64,000 nucleotides of DNA from Flexistipes sp. (GTDB lineage: Bacteria; Chrysiogenota; Deferribacteres; Deferribacterales; Flexistipitaceae), in NCBI RefSeq assembly GCF_036172515.1, contig NZ_JAXKVW010000001.1:186001-250000 (forward strand), in the 5' to 3' direction. The notes under the pieces were generated by a model. That model was not told the origin of the DNA. It made no database searches and worked only from the letters and a program-made list of their open reading frames with translations. The translations under genes and the position numbers were made by a program. Position 1 is the stretch's first letter. Each line of letters begins with the position of its first letter. Shown piece after piece: positions 19,560-29,836 of the stretch.

Positions 19560-21005
19560 TTACACTTTTGGCAGAGTCAGCAAATTTATTCCTGCTATAT
19601 TTTGCACAATTCTCACAACCTGCGTACAATATCCGAATTCATTATCATACCACACGTATAAAACACATCTGTCACCGTCAATAATTGTGGCTTGGGAATC
19701 AAAGATACAGGCGAAACGCGATCCCACAAAGTCTGAAGAAACCACTTCCGGAGAGTTCGTATAATCTATCTGCCACTGCAAGTCAGAGTTCAGAGATTTA
19801 CCCCTGACATGATAATTAAGGCTTTCCCTGTCAGTTTCCTTTTCCAATTGAAGCATCAAAACAGCCATCGAGACATTGGGAGTGGGAACTCTTATAGCAT
19901 TACCCGTTAATTTTCCGGAAAGATTGGGCAGGGCTTTAGCAACAGCTTTTGCAGCCCCTGTTTCGGTAATCACCATATTCAGCGGTGCACTCCTGCCGCG
20001 CCTGCTTTTTTTGTGGTAATTATCGATTAAGTTCTGATCGTTTGTATATGAATGGCATGTCTCTATATGCCCGGTTTTTATTTTATATTCATCATCAATA
20101 ACTTTAAGCACCGGCACAATGGCATTCGTTGTACAACTTGCAGCCGAAAAAATGTCCTCATTTACACTGTTTATTTCCGAGTGATTAACACCGTAGACAA
20201 TATTGGGGATATCCCCTTTCCCGGGAGCTGTCAGGACAACTTTGGAAGCCCCTTTCGCTTTCAAATGCTGGTTTAGACCTTCCCTGTCCCTCCATTTGCC
20301 CGTATTATCTACGATGATGGCGTTGTTAATCCCGTGTGCCGTATAATCCAGCTCTTCAGGCGAGTTGGCGTAAAGAACTTTTATCATTACACCGTTTGCA
20401 ATGATAGCATTTTCTTCTTCATCAACTCTCACTGTACCGTTGAACTGTCCGTGAACCGAATCCCGTCTTAAAAGTGCAGCTCTTTTCACAAGGTCATCTT
20501 TACCGCCTTTCCTGACCACAATAGCTTTTAATCTCAGTTTGTCACCACGCCCGGTTTTATCTATTAAAATACGGGCAATAAGCCTTCCTATCCTGCCGAA
20601 TCCGTATAAAACAACATCCCTGGGATTTTTCAGTACATTTTTATCTTCTCGGAATGCTTCTTTTAATTCATTTTCCAGAAATTTTTTAATATCGCCCGGT
20701 TTTTGTTCAAGATATTTGACGGTAAGCTTACCGATATCAATTTTACACGGAGAGAGCTCCATATTTTGAATTGTGCTCATAATAGGATATGTATCGTTAA
20801 CTGAAAGCTCATTTTCCAGAATTTTTCTTGCAAAACGATGCTCTTTTATTATATCTATTGCCGTTTTATTTACCAGTGATCTGCCGTATAAGGTTATGAT
20901 TACACTTTTTTCTCTATAAAGTTTACCAATAATCGGTATCATCATTTCGGCTTTCATGCTGCGTTCGTTCCAGTCTTCAAAGTATTCTGTCTCTTTACTG
21001 CTCAT
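19560..21005 (-). CDS. glyceraldehyde-3-phosphate dehydrogenase with long N-terminal extension
   Basis: NAD(P)-dependent GAPDH of the long form. From the ATG at 21003-21005 (MSSKETEYFEDWNERS), which has GAGGAG 7 bases upstream, it is 481 residues against about 335 for standard GAPDH. An extra domain of about 120 residues precedes the Rossmann start VVLYGFGRIGRLIARIL. The catalytic Cys is in SAASCTTNAIVPVLK, the partner His in HSYTNDQ, and the C-terminal YDNEFGYCTQVVRI is conserved. Long GAPDHs occur in several bacteria, often beside a normal one, and may serve gluconeogenesis; no second copy is here. A reading nine residues longer starts at 21032. Confidence 0.9.
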   Translation of the reverse strand: MSSKETEYFEDWNERSMKAEMMIPIIGKLYREKSVIITLYGRSLVNKTAIDIIKEHRFARKILENELSVNDTYPIMSTIQNMELSPCKIDIGKLTVKYLEQKPGDIKKFLENELKEAFREDKNVLKNPRDVVLYGFGRIGRLIARILIDKTGRGDKLRLKAIVVRKGGKDDLVKRAALLRRDSVHGQFNGTVRVDEEENAIIANGVMIKVLYANSPEELDYTAHGINNAIIVDNTGKWRDREGLNQHLKAKGASKVVLTAPGKGDIPNIVYGVNHSEINSVNEDIFSAASCTTNAIVPVLKVIDDEYKIKTGHIETCHSYTNDQNLIDNYHKKSRRGRSAPLNMVITETGAAKAVAKALPNLSGKLTGNAIRVPTPNVSMAVLMLQLEKETDRESLNYHVRGKSLNSDLQWQIDYTNSPEVVSSDFVGSRFACIFDSQATIIDGDRCVLYVWYDNEFGYCTQVVRIVQNIAGINLLTLPKV

Positions 21006-21160
21006 TTGTGACTCCTCGGCTTTTTGAATCATCTTTTAGCAGTAAATTGACACTTTATTCAACAACTTTTTAATTTTGCAGCGCACTGGCCGTAAAACGT
21101 GACGCGTAATGCGTGATGAGAAGTGTGGTTCAAGTTCAATGATGGATTCTTAAATAAAAT

Positions 21161-21188
21161 AAAAAAAGCGCCCTGAGGCGCTTTTTTT
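21161..21188. terminator. terminator of glnK-amtB, bidirectional in form
   Basis: A7 run, AGCGCC (21167-21172), CTGA loop, GGCGCT (21177-21182), T run. On the minus strand it lies 18 bases after the amtB stop. Confidence 0.88.
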
Positions 21189-21205
21189 ATTCTTTACATT
21201 TCTTT

Positions 21206-22459
21206 TTATTTACTTGTTTTAGTGAATTCAGGATAAGCTTCCATTCCGCATTCGATAAAATCGAGTCCTTCGTATTCTTCCTCTTCACCCACACGAATGC
21301 CTATGAGCAATTTCAGAATAAGCCATACTATGGAACTGACTGCAAAAACCCATGCAAAAATACTCAAAGCTCCCAACACCTGAACCCCTAATAATGCATC
21401 TGGATTTGTTATTGGAACTGCAATGAGTCCCCAGGTCCCTACAACCCCATGTACGGAAATGGCACCTACGGGGTCATCTATTTTCAACGTTTTATCTATA
21501 AAGATAATGGAGAAAACCACGATAACCCCTCCTACAGCACCTATGAGTGTAGCTCCCAAAGCTGATGGTGCTGAAGGACCAGCTGTTATGGCAACAAGGC
21601 CTGCTAAAGCACCGTTCAATATCATTGTTAAATCTGCCTTCTTAAACAGTATTGTTGCTACAATAAGAGCAGCCACCAATCCGCCTGCTGCCGCTGCATT
21701 GGTGTTCACAAAAACCTGAGCGACATTGTTGGCTGAAGTTATATCGGACATTTTTAACTCTGAACCGCCGTTAAATCCGAACCAACCCATCCACAATATA
21801 AAAGTTCCGAGTGTTGCAAGCGGCAGATTAGCACCGGGAATAGCATTCACCTGCCCTTTGGGACCGTATTTTCCCCTTCTTGGTCCCAAAAAAATAGCAC
21901 CCGACAGAGCAGCTGACGCTCCGGCAAGATGAACAATACCGGATCCCGCATAATCTGAAAAGCCCATTGCACTCAACCATCCACCGCCCCATGTCCAGAA
22001 ACCTTCCACAGGGTAGATAAAGCCGGTTAAAATAACACAGAAAATTACAAATGCCCATAATTTCATCCTTTCGGCAACCGCACCGGAAACGATGGACATC
22101 GCAGTGGCAACAAAAACCACCTGAAAGAAAAAATCTGATCTAGCCGAATAATAAGGAGCAGAATCACCACCGGCAAGGATATCTGCTGCAGAATTCTCTG
22201 AGCCTATTAAAAAACCAAAGTTCGGCACAATTCCGCCTGCACTGCTTGAATACATAATATAGTAGCCTATCAGCAAATACATCACGCATGCTATCGCAAA
22301 CAAAACAACATTTTTTGTTAAAATAACCGTGGTGTTTTTGGACCTTACCAAACCAGCTTCAAGCATAGCAAAACCGGCAGCCATCCACATAACGAGCGCA
22401 CCGCATATTAAAAAATAAAACGTATCAATTGCATAACTTAAATGTACAATACTTTCCAT
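21206..22459 (-). CDS. amtB: ammonium transporter AmtB
   Basis: Trimeric inner-membrane ammonia/ammonium channel. The 417 residues have eleven expected hydrophobic helices. Visible signatures are DTFYFLICGALVMWMAAGFAMLEAGLVR, DYAGSGIVHLAGASAAL with the first pore His, and the second pore His in AISVHGVVGTWG. There is no long signal peptide. It lies 25 bases after glnK, whose PII product blocks the channel when nitrogen is plentiful. Both are driven by the sigma-54 promoter at 22855-22870. Confidence 0.97.
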   Translation of the reverse strand: MESIVHLSYAIDTFYFLICGALVMWMAAGFAMLEAGLVRSKNTTVILTKNVVLFAIACVMYLLIGYYIMYSSSAGGIVPNFGFLIGSENSAADILAGGDSAPYYSARSDFFFQVVFVATAMSIVSGAVAERMKLWAFVIFCVILTGFIYPVEGFWTWGGGWLSAMGFSDYAGSGIVHLAGASAALSGAIFLGPRRGKYGPKGQVNAIPGANLPLATLGTFILWMGWFGFNGGSELKMSDITSANNVAQVFVNTNAAAAGGLVAALIVATILFKKADLTMILNGALAGLVAITAGPSAPSALGATLIGAVGGVIVVFSIIFIDKTLKIDDPVGAISVHGVVGTWGLIAVPITNPDALLGVQVLGALSIFAWVFAVSSIVWLILKLLIGIRVGEEEEYEGLDFIECGMEAYPEFTKTSK

Positions 22460-22484
22460 AACCTATACCTCCGAAAATTTATGT

Positions 22485-22850
<366 letters not shown>

Positions 22851-22854
22851 CTAA

Positions 22855-22870
22855 AGCAACAAAGATGCCA
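22855..22870 (-). promoter_or_regulatory. sigma-54 promoter of glnK-amtB
   Basis: Minus strand TGGCATCTTTGTTGCT. GG and GC are 10 bases apart, as the consensus requires. It is 32 bases upstream of the glnK ATG. Nitrogen-regulated sigma-54 control of glnK-amtB is common; the NtrC that would act here is not obviously in the window. Confidence 0.8.
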
Positions 22871-23110
22871 GATATGCTAATTATTTGGTAACTTGAGACA
22901 AATGAATTCAGAAGTTATAAATGAGCAAAGAAGTGTGATTAAATATTAATCACTTTTGCAATAAACGATTATATTTTATTCAACGCGATTAAGGACACCT
23001 GTTCAATAGGGTGTTTCAACTAATTGTTTTACTATTCATTCCATTTTGGATATCTGCAGCATGACTTTTGGCTGCAACTCAAAAATTAAAAGTTTTGAAT
23101 ATTTGGGATA

Positions 23111-23185
23111 TTGTCACCCTGAACTTGTTTCAGGGTCTCATAACTTATTGATATACGAGATGCTGAAATAAATTCAGCATGACAA
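23111..23185. repeat. large imperfect palindrome (REP-like)
   Basis: Arms at 23113-23139 and 23157-23183 are inverted with about 21 of 27 positions matching, and the TTGTCA/TGACAA ends extend them. Each arm also contains its own small dyad (CCCTGAA..TTCAGGG and GCTGAA..TTCAGC). This type of palindrome is seen repeated in many bacterial genomes; only one copy is in this window. It lies in the long gap 22824-23639 upstream of glnK and downstream of dnaJ. Confidence 0.6.
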
Positions 23186-23206
23186 ATAGAGTTATTCAAA
23201 AGTCTC

Positions 23207-23444
23207 AAATTAAGAATTTTGCACAAGTCAGGAAGCGCGGGTTTAGCCGGGCAAATCTTTTTTTGTAATTCATTATTTACAGGTTTGCGGGACTGAAGTA
23301 ATGTATCCCACTAGCATCGGTCGAAGACCGATTAGCAGCTATGTAAATAGCTAAATTGAATGCTTGACAACTATCGCAAGCCTATAAGGCTGGTGCTACC
23401 CACTTCCAAAACGCAAAAAGTAGTTTGTGCAAAGCTCTCAATTT
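23207..23444. mobile_element. family 2 repeat element, copy A
   Basis: Ends are inverted repeats AAATTAAGAATTTTGCACAA (23207-23226) and the complement of AAATTGAGAGCTTTGCACAA (23425-23444), with 17 of 20 matching. The interior is shared with the element at 41872-42083: GGAAGCGCGG and TTTAGCCGGGCA, GCGGGACTGAAGTAATGTAT, the hairpin ATCGGTC-GAA-GACCGAT, and GGCTGGTGCTACCCACTTCC. No long reading frame and no clear target duplication are seen. Confidence 0.65.
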
Positions 23445-23490
23445 TTACATTTGAATGTTTAGAATAAATGAACGTTATGTTTTAAATAAA

Positions 23491-23522
23491 AAAAGCCTGC
23501 CAAAAAGATATTGATGGCAGGC
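23491..23522 (-). terminator. terminator downstream of dnaJ
   Basis: GCCTGCCA (23495-23502) and TGGCAGGC (23515-23522) form an 8-bp stem. On the minus strand a T7 run follows at once. It is about 118 bases after the dnaJ stop. The intervening 23523-23639 has GC-rich, partly self-complementary sequence but no gene I can identify. Confidence 0.75.
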
Positions 23523-23639
23523 CGGAAAATATGTTTGGCAAAAACGCAGAAACTATTAGCATCTATATGGGTCCTCACCAGGGCTGAAGGAAATCTCCAC
23601 CATAAGAAACGATTTATCTAACAAATATGCAAGAGCGCT

Positions 23640-24779
23640 TTATATCGTCAGGCAACTTGCAAAAAAACTTTTCATTTTATTCCACAGGGAATTGTGAGAT
23701 TTATACGTTTCTTCATCAGAGTTTTCCTTAAATTCTTCTAACAGTGCCCGCTGCTTTTTATTAAGCTTTGTTGGCATAATGACTTTAAGTACAATCCTCA
23801 TATTCCCGATACCGTAACCCTGTACATCGGCAATACCTTTTCCTTTCAAAACAATATTATCCCCCGGCTGTGACCCGGGTTTGATTTTAATGGTTTCGCT
23901 TCCGTCAAGCGTCGGCACATCGACCGTTGTCCCCAGCGAAGCATCGGCAAAAGAAACGGGGAGTTCCAAAACAATATCCCTACCGTCTCTTTTAAAATAT
24001 TCATGCTCTTTTACATTAACATGAACAAAAAGATCACCGGCAGGGCCGCCGTTGCTGCCGTCATTACCTTCTCCGCTTACTCTTAAAGTCATCCCGGATT
24101 CAATGCCCGCCGGAATTTTTACCTCAAGCTTCTTATTTTTCCTTAAAGACCCCTCTCCATGGCATTCCTTGCACTTCTCTTTTATAAACTGACCTGTTCC
24201 GTTACATTCCGGGCAGGGTGTAGAAATCTGGAAAAGACCTTGCCTGCGTACAAACTGGCCGGTTCCGTTACACCTTGAGCATGTAGTTACTCCGCCCGGT
24301 TCCGCTCCTTTACCATTGCATCTGTGACAATTAACGACCTTGGGAATATCAACGGTTTTCTTTACACCGAAAGCCGCTTCTTTAAACTCCACATCAACTT
24401 TCATTTCTATATTGGAGCCGCGTCTCGGACGTTTTTGAGCTCTTCTTCCTGCTCCGCCGCCGAAGAAGTCTCCAAAAGCATCTCCGAAAAATTCTTCGAA
24501 TATTGTGGAAGCAAAATCATCGTTATTAAATCCGCCGCCGCCTCCGGCAAATCCTTCGTCAAAAACACGGCCGTACTGATCGTACTGTGCCCTTTTTTGG
24601 GGATCGCTAAGAATCTGGTAAGCCTCGCTTACCTCTCTGAATTTTTCCTCGGCTTCCTTGTCATCAGGGTTTCTGTCAGGATGATACTTCAGCGCAAGTT
24701 TCCTGTATGCCTTTTTTATTTCGGCATCGGAAGCGTTTTTATGTATATCCAGAATTTCATAATAATCTTTCGTCAACAT
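23640..24779 (-). CDS. dnaJ: chaperone DnaJ (HSP40)
   Basis: Co-chaperone that delivers substrates to DnaK and stimulates its ATPase. The 379 residues have the full type I layout: J domain (about 4-70) with the HPD motif in KYHPDRNP, a glycine/phenylalanine-rich linker ([11 protein letters not shown]), four CXXCXGXG zinc repeats ([32 protein letters not shown]) and the C-terminal substrate domain. It is separated from dnaK by a terminator and a 216-base gap, so it probably has its own promoter. No CIRCE is visible there. Confidence 0.97.
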   Translation of the reverse strand: MLTKDYYEILDIHKNASDAEIKKAYRKLALKYHPDRNPDDKEAEEKFREVSEAYQILSDPQKRAQYDQYGRVFDEGFAGGGGGFNNDDFASTIFEEFFGDAFGDFFGGGAGRRAQKRPRRGSNIEMKVDVEFKEAAFGVKKTVDIPKVVNCHRCNGKGAEPGGVTTCSRCNGTGQFVRRQGLFQISTPCPECNGTGQFIKEKCKECHGEGSLRKNKKLEVKIPAGIESGMTLRVSGEGNDGSNGGPAGDLFVHVNVKEHEYFKRDGRDIVLELPVSFADASLGTTVDVPTLDGSETIKIKPGSQPGDNIVLKGKGIADVQGYGIGNMRIVLKVIMPTKLNKKQRALLEEFKENSDEETYKSHNSLWNKMKSFFASCLTI

Positions 24780-24963
24780 CTACCTCCAAATCATCGTACA
24801 TAAATCTATATCAAAGCTAAACTGCGCTTATTATCATATTTAATACTCTTTAGCAACTATTCGTAACTACAAACGTCTTCCCAAAATCAGGGAGACTGTG
24901 ATAAAATTTACAATAGTTTAGTTATACAAAATTTTCACTGTGTTTGTATATAAATCCCCGGAT

Positions 24964-24987
24964 AAAAAAAGCGGGCATTCTGCCCGC
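24964..24987 (-). terminator. terminator of the hrcA-grpE-dnaK operon
   Basis: GCGGGCA (24971-24977), TTC loop, TGCCCGC (24981-24987), with a T7 run on the minus strand. It begins 9 bases after the dnaK stop. Confidence 0.92.
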
Positions 24988-24995
24988 TTTTTGCT

Positions 24996-26957
24996 TTACT
25001 GTTTGTCTTTGTTTTCGTCGTTTACCTCTTCATAATCTGCATCAACAACATCTTCTTCTTTGTTGCCCTTAGATTGGTCGGCTCCGCCGGCGCCTGTTTC
25101 CGCACCTGCCTGGCCGGCATCCTGACCTGTTTCCTGGCCGCCGGTCGCCTGATAAACGGCCTCAGCAAGTTTGTGAGAAACATTGGAAAGATTTTCGATG
25201 GCTTTTTTCAGCTCTTCGGTATCCTCGCCAGCCTGAGCTTTTTTCAATTCATCAAGTGCCTTTTCGATGTTTTCCTTTGTCTCAGCATCTACCTTGTCAC
25301 CGTGGTCTTTCAATGATTTTTCAGTGGAATATACCAAAGTATCCGCCTGATTTCTAAGTTCTGCAAGCTCTTTCTTTTTCTTGTCCGCTTCAGCATTGGC
25401 TTCCGCTTCTTTTACCATTCTGTCAACTTCCTCTTCACTAAGACCGCTGCTTGCAGTGATACGAATGGACTGTTCCTTGCCTGTTCCCAAATCTTTAGCG
25501 GAAACATTCATAATACCGTTGGCATCTATATCAAACGTAACTTCGATCTGGGGAACGCCTCTTGGTGCAGGCGGAATACCTACGAGATCGAACCTGCCAA
25601 TCGATTTATTATCGGCAGACATCTCCCTTTCACCCTGAAGTACGTGAACGGTAACAGATGTCTGATTATCTGCTGCAGTTGTAAACACCTGGCTCTTCTT
25701 AGTAGGTATAGTGGTATTGCGGGGGATTATTTTCGTCATAACACCACCCATTGTCTCAATTCCAAGGGACAGAGGTGTTACATCCAGCAGAAGAACGTCT
25801 TTAACATCACCTCTAAGCACACCGGCCTGGATAGCTGCACCGATGGCAACGACCTCATCCGGATTAATACCTTTGTGTGGTTCTTTACCAAAAAACTCCT
25901 TAACTTTTTGCTGGACAAGGGGCATTCTAGTCATACCGCCGACAAGAATAACCTCATCTATTTCAGAAGCGGAGATTCCGGAATCTTCAAGTGATTTTTT
26001 ACATGGCTCCAGAGTTCTTTCAACAAGATCACTGACAAGAGATTCAAACTTACCTCTGGAAAGTTTTTTAACAAGATGCTTCGGTCCTGACTGATCCGCT
26101 GTGATAAAAGGCAGATTTATTTCCGTTTCAACAGAAGAGGAAAGTTCGTGTTTAGCCTTTTCCGCTGCCTCTTTAAGTCTCTGAAGAGCCATTTTATCTT
26201 TGCCCAAATCTATGCCGTTTTCTTTCTTGAACTCGTCAATCAGCCATTCAACAAGTCTCATGTCGAAATCGTCACCGCCAAGAAAAGTATCGCCGTTTGT
26301 AGCTTTCACTTCGAAAACACCGTCACCGAGCTCCAGTATTGAAATATCGAAGGTACCGCCTCCTAAGTCATAGACAGCCACTTTTTCATCATTTTTCTTG
26401 TCCAGACCGTATGCAAGAGACGCAGCCGTAGGCTCATTTATAATTCTGAGAACATTGAGCCCCGCTATTTTGCCGGCATCTTTTGTGGCCTGGCGCTGAG
26501 CGTCGTTAAAATATGCAGGGACCGTGATTACAGCATCTGTAACCGTCTCCCCAAGATATTCCTCAGCTGTTTTTTTCAGTTTCTGCAGAATCATAGCGGA
26601 AATTTCCTGAGGAGCATATTTTTTATCTTTCACCTCAACCCAAGCATCTCCGTTATCTGCAGGAACGATTTTATAGGGGAGAATATCCTTTGCTTTATCC
26701 ACCTGCTTGGCTTCATACTTTCTGCCTATCAGCCTTTTGATACTAAAAACCGTATTGGTGGGGTTTGTAATGGACTGCCTTTTGGCAAGCATTCCCACAA
26801 GTTTTTCGTCGCTGTCTGTAAAAGCTACAACCGAAGGTGTGGTTGTCATACCTTCGGCATTTACTATCACTTTAGGCTGACCGCCCTCCATTATCGAAAC
26901 AACAGAGTTGGTGGTACCCAAATCAATTCCTATAACTCTTCCGCCTGTGTTACTCAT
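24996..26957 (-). CDS. dnaK: chaperone DnaK (HSP70)
   Basis: ATP-dependent chaperone. The 653 residues start [19 protein letters not shown] and include the ATPase signatures [14 protein letters not shown] and [14 protein letters not shown], the interdomain linker [14 protein letters not shown] and a Gly/Ala/Gln-rich tail. The tail ends [15 protein letters not shown], a Gram-negative-like acidic terminus. Its ATG lies within the last codons of grpE (8-base overlap) and has ribosome site CAGGAGG. Confidence 0.99.
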   Translation of the reverse strand: MSNTGGRVIGIDLGTTNSVVSIMEGGQPKVIVNAEGMTTTPSVVAFTDSDEKLVGMLAKRQSITNPTNTVFSIKRLIGRKYEAKQVDKAKDILPYKIVPADNGDAWVEVKDKKYAPQEISAMILQKLKKTAEEYLGETVTDAVITVPAYFNDAQRQATKDAGKIAGLNVLRIINEPTAASLAYGLDKKNDEKVAVYDLGGGTFDISILELGDGVFEVKATNGDTFLGGDDFDMRLVEWLIDEFKKENGIDLGKDKMALQRLKEAAEKAKHELSSSVETEINLPFITADQSGPKHLVKKLSRGKFESLVSDLVERTLEPCKKSLEDSGISASEIDEVILVGGMTRMPLVQQKVKEFFGKEPHKGINPDEVVAIGAAIQAGVLRGDVKDVLLLDVTPLSLGIETMGGVMTKIIPRNTTIPTKKSQVFTTAADNQTSVTVHVLQGEREMSADNKSIGRFDLVGIPPAPRGVPQIEVTFDIDANGIMNVSAKDLGTGKEQSIRITASSGLSEEEVDRMVKEAEANAEADKKKKELAELRNQADTLVYSTEKSLKDHGDKVDAETKENIEKALDELKKAQAGEDTEELKKAIENLSNVSHKLAEAVYQATGGQETGQDAGQAGAETGAGGADQSKGNKEEDVVDADYEEVNDENKDKQ

Positions 26958-27600
26958 TATTTTCCTCCTGTGTATTATTTTTTTCTTCTTTCTTATTCAC
27001 TCTGACTTTGCTGGATCGTATCACCCTGTTATGAAGCTTATATCCCTTCTGCATAACTGTAGAGATACAGTTGTTACCAAGATCATGCCTCTCATCCAGC
27101 ATCATTGCTTCATGGATGTTGGGGTCAAAAGTATCCCCTTCTTTGGCTTTTATCTCCTCAACCCCGTATTTTTTAAGTACGTCTTTAAACTGTTTCAATG
27201 TAAGTTCCACTCCGTTTCTTAAAGCCTCAACATTAGAATCTTCCGCGCTGTGATCCAAAGCCATTTCAAGGTGATCCACAACATTAAGCAGTTCAAGGAT
27301 CAAACCCTGGTTAGCGTATTTTACTTTATCTTCAGATTCTTTAGCCAAACGTTTCCGGTAATTATCCGTATCAGCAGAAATACGCAAAACTTTATCTTTA
27401 GCTTCCTGAAGTTCTTTTGCAAGTTTTTCCCTATCCTTTTTCAGAATCTCAACCTCCTCATCCTTCTCCTCTTCGTCAGACTTTTTTGAATCATTTTCAA
27501 AAGCCGCTTCCGGTTCAGCTTCATATTCATTGTTTTCCTTTTCATCCTCTTTTTCTTCTACATTCTCCTTATTAACAAATTCATCTTCTTTATTTTTCAT
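26950..27600 (-). CDS. grpE: nucleotide exchange factor GrpE
   Basis: Releases ADP from DnaK. From the ATG at 27598-27600 (MKNKEDEF), which has GGAGGAAACA in front, it is 216 residues; a TTG reading four residues longer starts within that ribosome site. The N-terminal 60 residues are highly charged and probably disordered, followed by a long coiled coil (about 65-130) and the beta domain with [21 protein letters not shown]-like signature ([16 protein letters not shown]). The start overlaps the hrcA end by 11 bases. Confidence 0.95.
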   Translation of the reverse strand: MKNKEDEFVNKENVEEKEDEKENNEYEAEPEAAFENDSKKSDEEEKDEEVEILKKDREKLAKELQEAKDKVLRISADTDNYRKRLAKESEDKVKYANQGLILELLNVVDHLEMALDHSAEDSNVEALRNGVELTLKQFKDVLKKYGVEEIKAKEGDTFDPNIHEAMMLDERHDLGNNCISTVMQKGYKLHNRVIRSSKVRVNKKEEKNNTQEENNE

Positions 27601-28639
27601 TGTTTCCTCCAAGTTTTTTTAATAAATTTGTTATAATTTCCGCAGTAAAATCCACAATGGGGATAACTTCAGGGTACTTCATCCTTTTCGGGCCGATGAC
27701 CCCTAATGTTCCTATCGTTTTATCATCCCTGAGATAGGGTTTGGTAACCAATCCCAACTCCTCTACACTATCGGAACCCAAATCTGAGCCTATAAAAATC
27801 TTCACTCCATTTTCACGCATACACCTTTCAAGGATTTGATAAGCAAAGTGTTTCTCTTCAAAAGCCCTTAAAAAGTCTTTAAGTTTTTCCGTATCCTTGA
27901 ACTCGGGCTGTCCTATAATATTAGACGTACCGTGTAAAATGATTTCAGATCCAAAATCGGCATCGTTAAAGAGATTCTGGCTGACATGCATAACCTTTTC
28001 CGTCAGTTCGTTGACCTTATCCTTTTTGTCTCTCATTTCATTAACAAGCTGCTCCTTAACCTCCAGAAGCGTTTTGTCCTTAAACTTTTCATTCAGATAA
28101 TTAGCAACCCTTACCAGATCATTATCCTTAATCGACTCATTAATATTCATAAGCATGTTGTGGACTATGCCCGATTTTGTAACTATCACAGTTAATACGG
28201 TGTCAGAATTAAGTCTTATAAATTCTATATGCTTAAGGTACATGGTATTAAGCTTAGGGGAAATAACAAACCCGATGGAATGGGTAAGATCCCCGAGCTT
28301 TCTGCTTATACTGTCAAACATACTTCTGACATTTACAGCATTAAGATCCTGGAATTCATTTTCCAGCTCCCGAATGTCATTGCTGGAGATAGCTATAAAT
28401 TTATCTATATAATATTTAAAACCTGAATCAGTGGGAACGCGCCCTGAAGAAGTATGGGGCTGTATTATAAAGCCCTTATCTTCCAGATCACTCATGATAT
28501 TCCTTATGGAAGCGGGGCTTAAACTCAGAAATCCTGTTTTGGAAACATACCTTGAGCCCACAGGCTGACTGCTGTTAATATATTCATCTACAATAACCCT
28601 GAGTACTGTTTCCTCTCTATCGGACAATTTAATGTTCAT
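27590..28639 (-). CDS. hrcA: heat-inducible transcription repressor HrcA
   Basis: Repressor that binds CIRCE and needs GroEL for activity. From the ATG at 28637-28639 (MNIKLSDREE, with AGGA 6 bases ahead) it has 349 residues. The N-terminal winged helix includes QPVGSRYVSKTGFLSLSPASIRNIMSDLEDKGFI and the block PHTSSGRVPTDSGFKYYID. The C-terminal part has IGPKRMKYPEVIPIVDF. Two CIRCE sites occur in the window: its own (28670-28696) and that of groES (8240-8266), so repression is autoregulated. Confidence 0.97.
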   Translation of the reverse strand: MNIKLSDREETVLRVIVDEYINSSQPVGSRYVSKTGFLSLSPASIRNIMSDLEDKGFIIQPHTSSGRVPTDSGFKYYIDKFIAISSNDIRELENEFQDLNAVNVRSMFDSISRKLGDLTHSIGFVISPKLNTMYLKHIEFIRLNSDTVLTVIVTKSGIVHNMLMNINESIKDNDLVRVANYLNEKFKDKTLLEVKEQLVNEMRDKKDKVNELTEKVMHVSQNLFNDADFGSEIILHGTSNIIGQPEFKDTEKLKDFLRAFEEKHFAYQILERCMRENGVKIFIGSDLGSDSVEELGLVTKPYLRDDKTIGTLGVIGPKRMKYPEVIPIVDFTAEIITNLLKKLGGNNEK

Positions 28640-28669
28640 CAACATTCCTGCTGTTTTTTAAAAAATTTG

Positions 28670-28696
28670 TTGGCACTCTCCCTTGCTGAGTGCTAA
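28670..28696. promoter_or_regulatory. CIRCE operator of hrcA-grpE-dnaK
   Basis: TTGGCACTC - 9 bases - GAGTGCTAA, one change from the CIRCE consensus in the left arm. It overlaps the expected transcription start of the promoter at 28701-28729. Confidence 0.96.
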
Positions 28697-28700
28697 AGTA

Positions 28701-28729
28701 AAAATAAAAAGACTAACTCAATATGTCAA
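28701..28729 (-). promoter_or_regulatory. sigma-70 promoter of hrcA-grpE-dnaK
   Basis: Minus strand TTGACA (28724-28729), 17 bases, TATTTT (28701-28706). The CIRCE element lies directly downstream, so HrcA would block initiation. Confidence 0.8.
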
Positions 28730-28906
28730 GGACTTATTTAAATTTTTTATCATATTATTAACAAAGAATAAATTTAAAACCCTTCCATTTTTTTACCGTA
28801 ATTTTTAAAATAATTTAAATATTCGCCTCAAATTTCAAAGTTTCCAGGTTTTTTGGTCAGCTTTCACAATAAACTGCGGGGCAAATTCTTTGGAAGAATT
28901 AAAGTT

Positions 28907-29695
28907 TTAAAATTCACTTTCAACTATTTTTTTCGTATCCAGGGCATTTACTGCAGCATTTCCCCCTGTTACATTGCAATAGCTTATAAAAATCCCTTTG
29001 CTGAGGACACTGGCATCGATGCACCTGTTTAATATTTTTTTAATTTCATCTTGCTTGTATCTGTAGCCAGTATCTTTGTCATCCGGAACAACCCAAAGCC
29101 TGCTTTTGCCGTACAGTCTTAGATAAGTAAAATAATTGGTACTAACCGGGTAAAAAGGTGCAAGTCCTGGTATTTCCGGCAAATGAAGACCTATCAGGCC
29201 TATTCTGTTTTCCTTGAACTCTTCAATATACCTTTCCTTGTACCATGTACTACTTGGCAGTTCTGCAAAGAACGGAACTTCAGCAGGCAGTTTTCCAGCC
29301 AGTTCTTTAATAATACTCATGTTTGCTCTGCATGAGGTAAATTTATAATTGTAGTCGGCAAAAAACGCTTTAATTTTATTGTTTTCCAGCAAAGGGCTTA
29401 AACCGTATAAAAAATCATTAAATTCTCTTTGTGTATTTCTTCCTCGCAATAAGTTTTTATGAAGCCTTACTGAAAAGAATACATTATCAGGAGTCCTTGA
29501 TAATATGCTCTGAATTGTTTTGGCATATGGTATTTTATAAAAAGTAAATGTTATTTCTATAAGATTAAAATGTTTTGTATAGTATTCCAGCATATTGTAA
29601 TGAGAAGTACCGGCAGGGTAAAACACATCCATCCAGTCGTCATATTTGTAACCGCTTGTCCCCAAATAAAGTGGAGTTGAATTTAACAGCATCAT
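28907..29695 (-). CDS. DUF72 (YecE-like) protein
   Basis: A soluble 262-residue protein that begins LYLGTSGYKYDDWMDVFYP, the hallmark of the DUF72 family, which has a TIM-barrel-like fold. Later blocks FNLIEITFTFYKIP, FFSVRLHKNL and PFFAELPSSTWYKE also fit. Molecular function is not established for the family. The start could be either of two adjacent ATGs; the ribosome site is weak. It lies between the hrcA operon and the origin genes. Confidence 0.88.
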   Translation of the reverse strand: MMLLNSTPLYLGTSGYKYDDWMDVFYPAGTSHYNMLEYYTKHFNLIEITFTFYKIPYAKTIQSILSRTPDNVFFSVRLHKNLLRGRNTQREFNDFLYGLSPLLENNKIKAFFADYNYKFTSCRANMSIIKELAGKLPAEVPFFAELPSSTWYKERYIEEFKENRIGLIGLHLPEIPGLAPFYPVSTNYFTYLRLYGKSRLWVVPDDKDTGYRYKQDEIKKILNRCIDASVLSKGIFISYCNVTGGNAAVNALDTKKIVESEF

Positions 29696-29836
29696 AAAAT
29701 TTAAAAACCTCTTTTAAGTAACGTTATACTACAACCGTCTATACTTATAGATGATTAACTCCGATTGCTCAAGATAAGATGTTGCAGAAACATCTAAATT
29801 TATGATATATTTTTATTAAATACAGGAGGTGCGCTG

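Noticed and set aside
23523-23639. Structured RNA or riboswitch in the dnaJ 3' region
   Set aside because: Some GC-rich pairing is possible on the minus strand (GGTGGAGA..GGTGAGGACC), but I could not match it to SRP, 6S, tmRNA or any riboswitch class I know.
28671-28687. Sigma-54-like TGGCAC...TTGC on the plus strand upstream of hrcA
   Set aside because: The GG-GC spacing is 11 rather than 10, it points away from hrcA, and it is explained by the CIRCE left arm.
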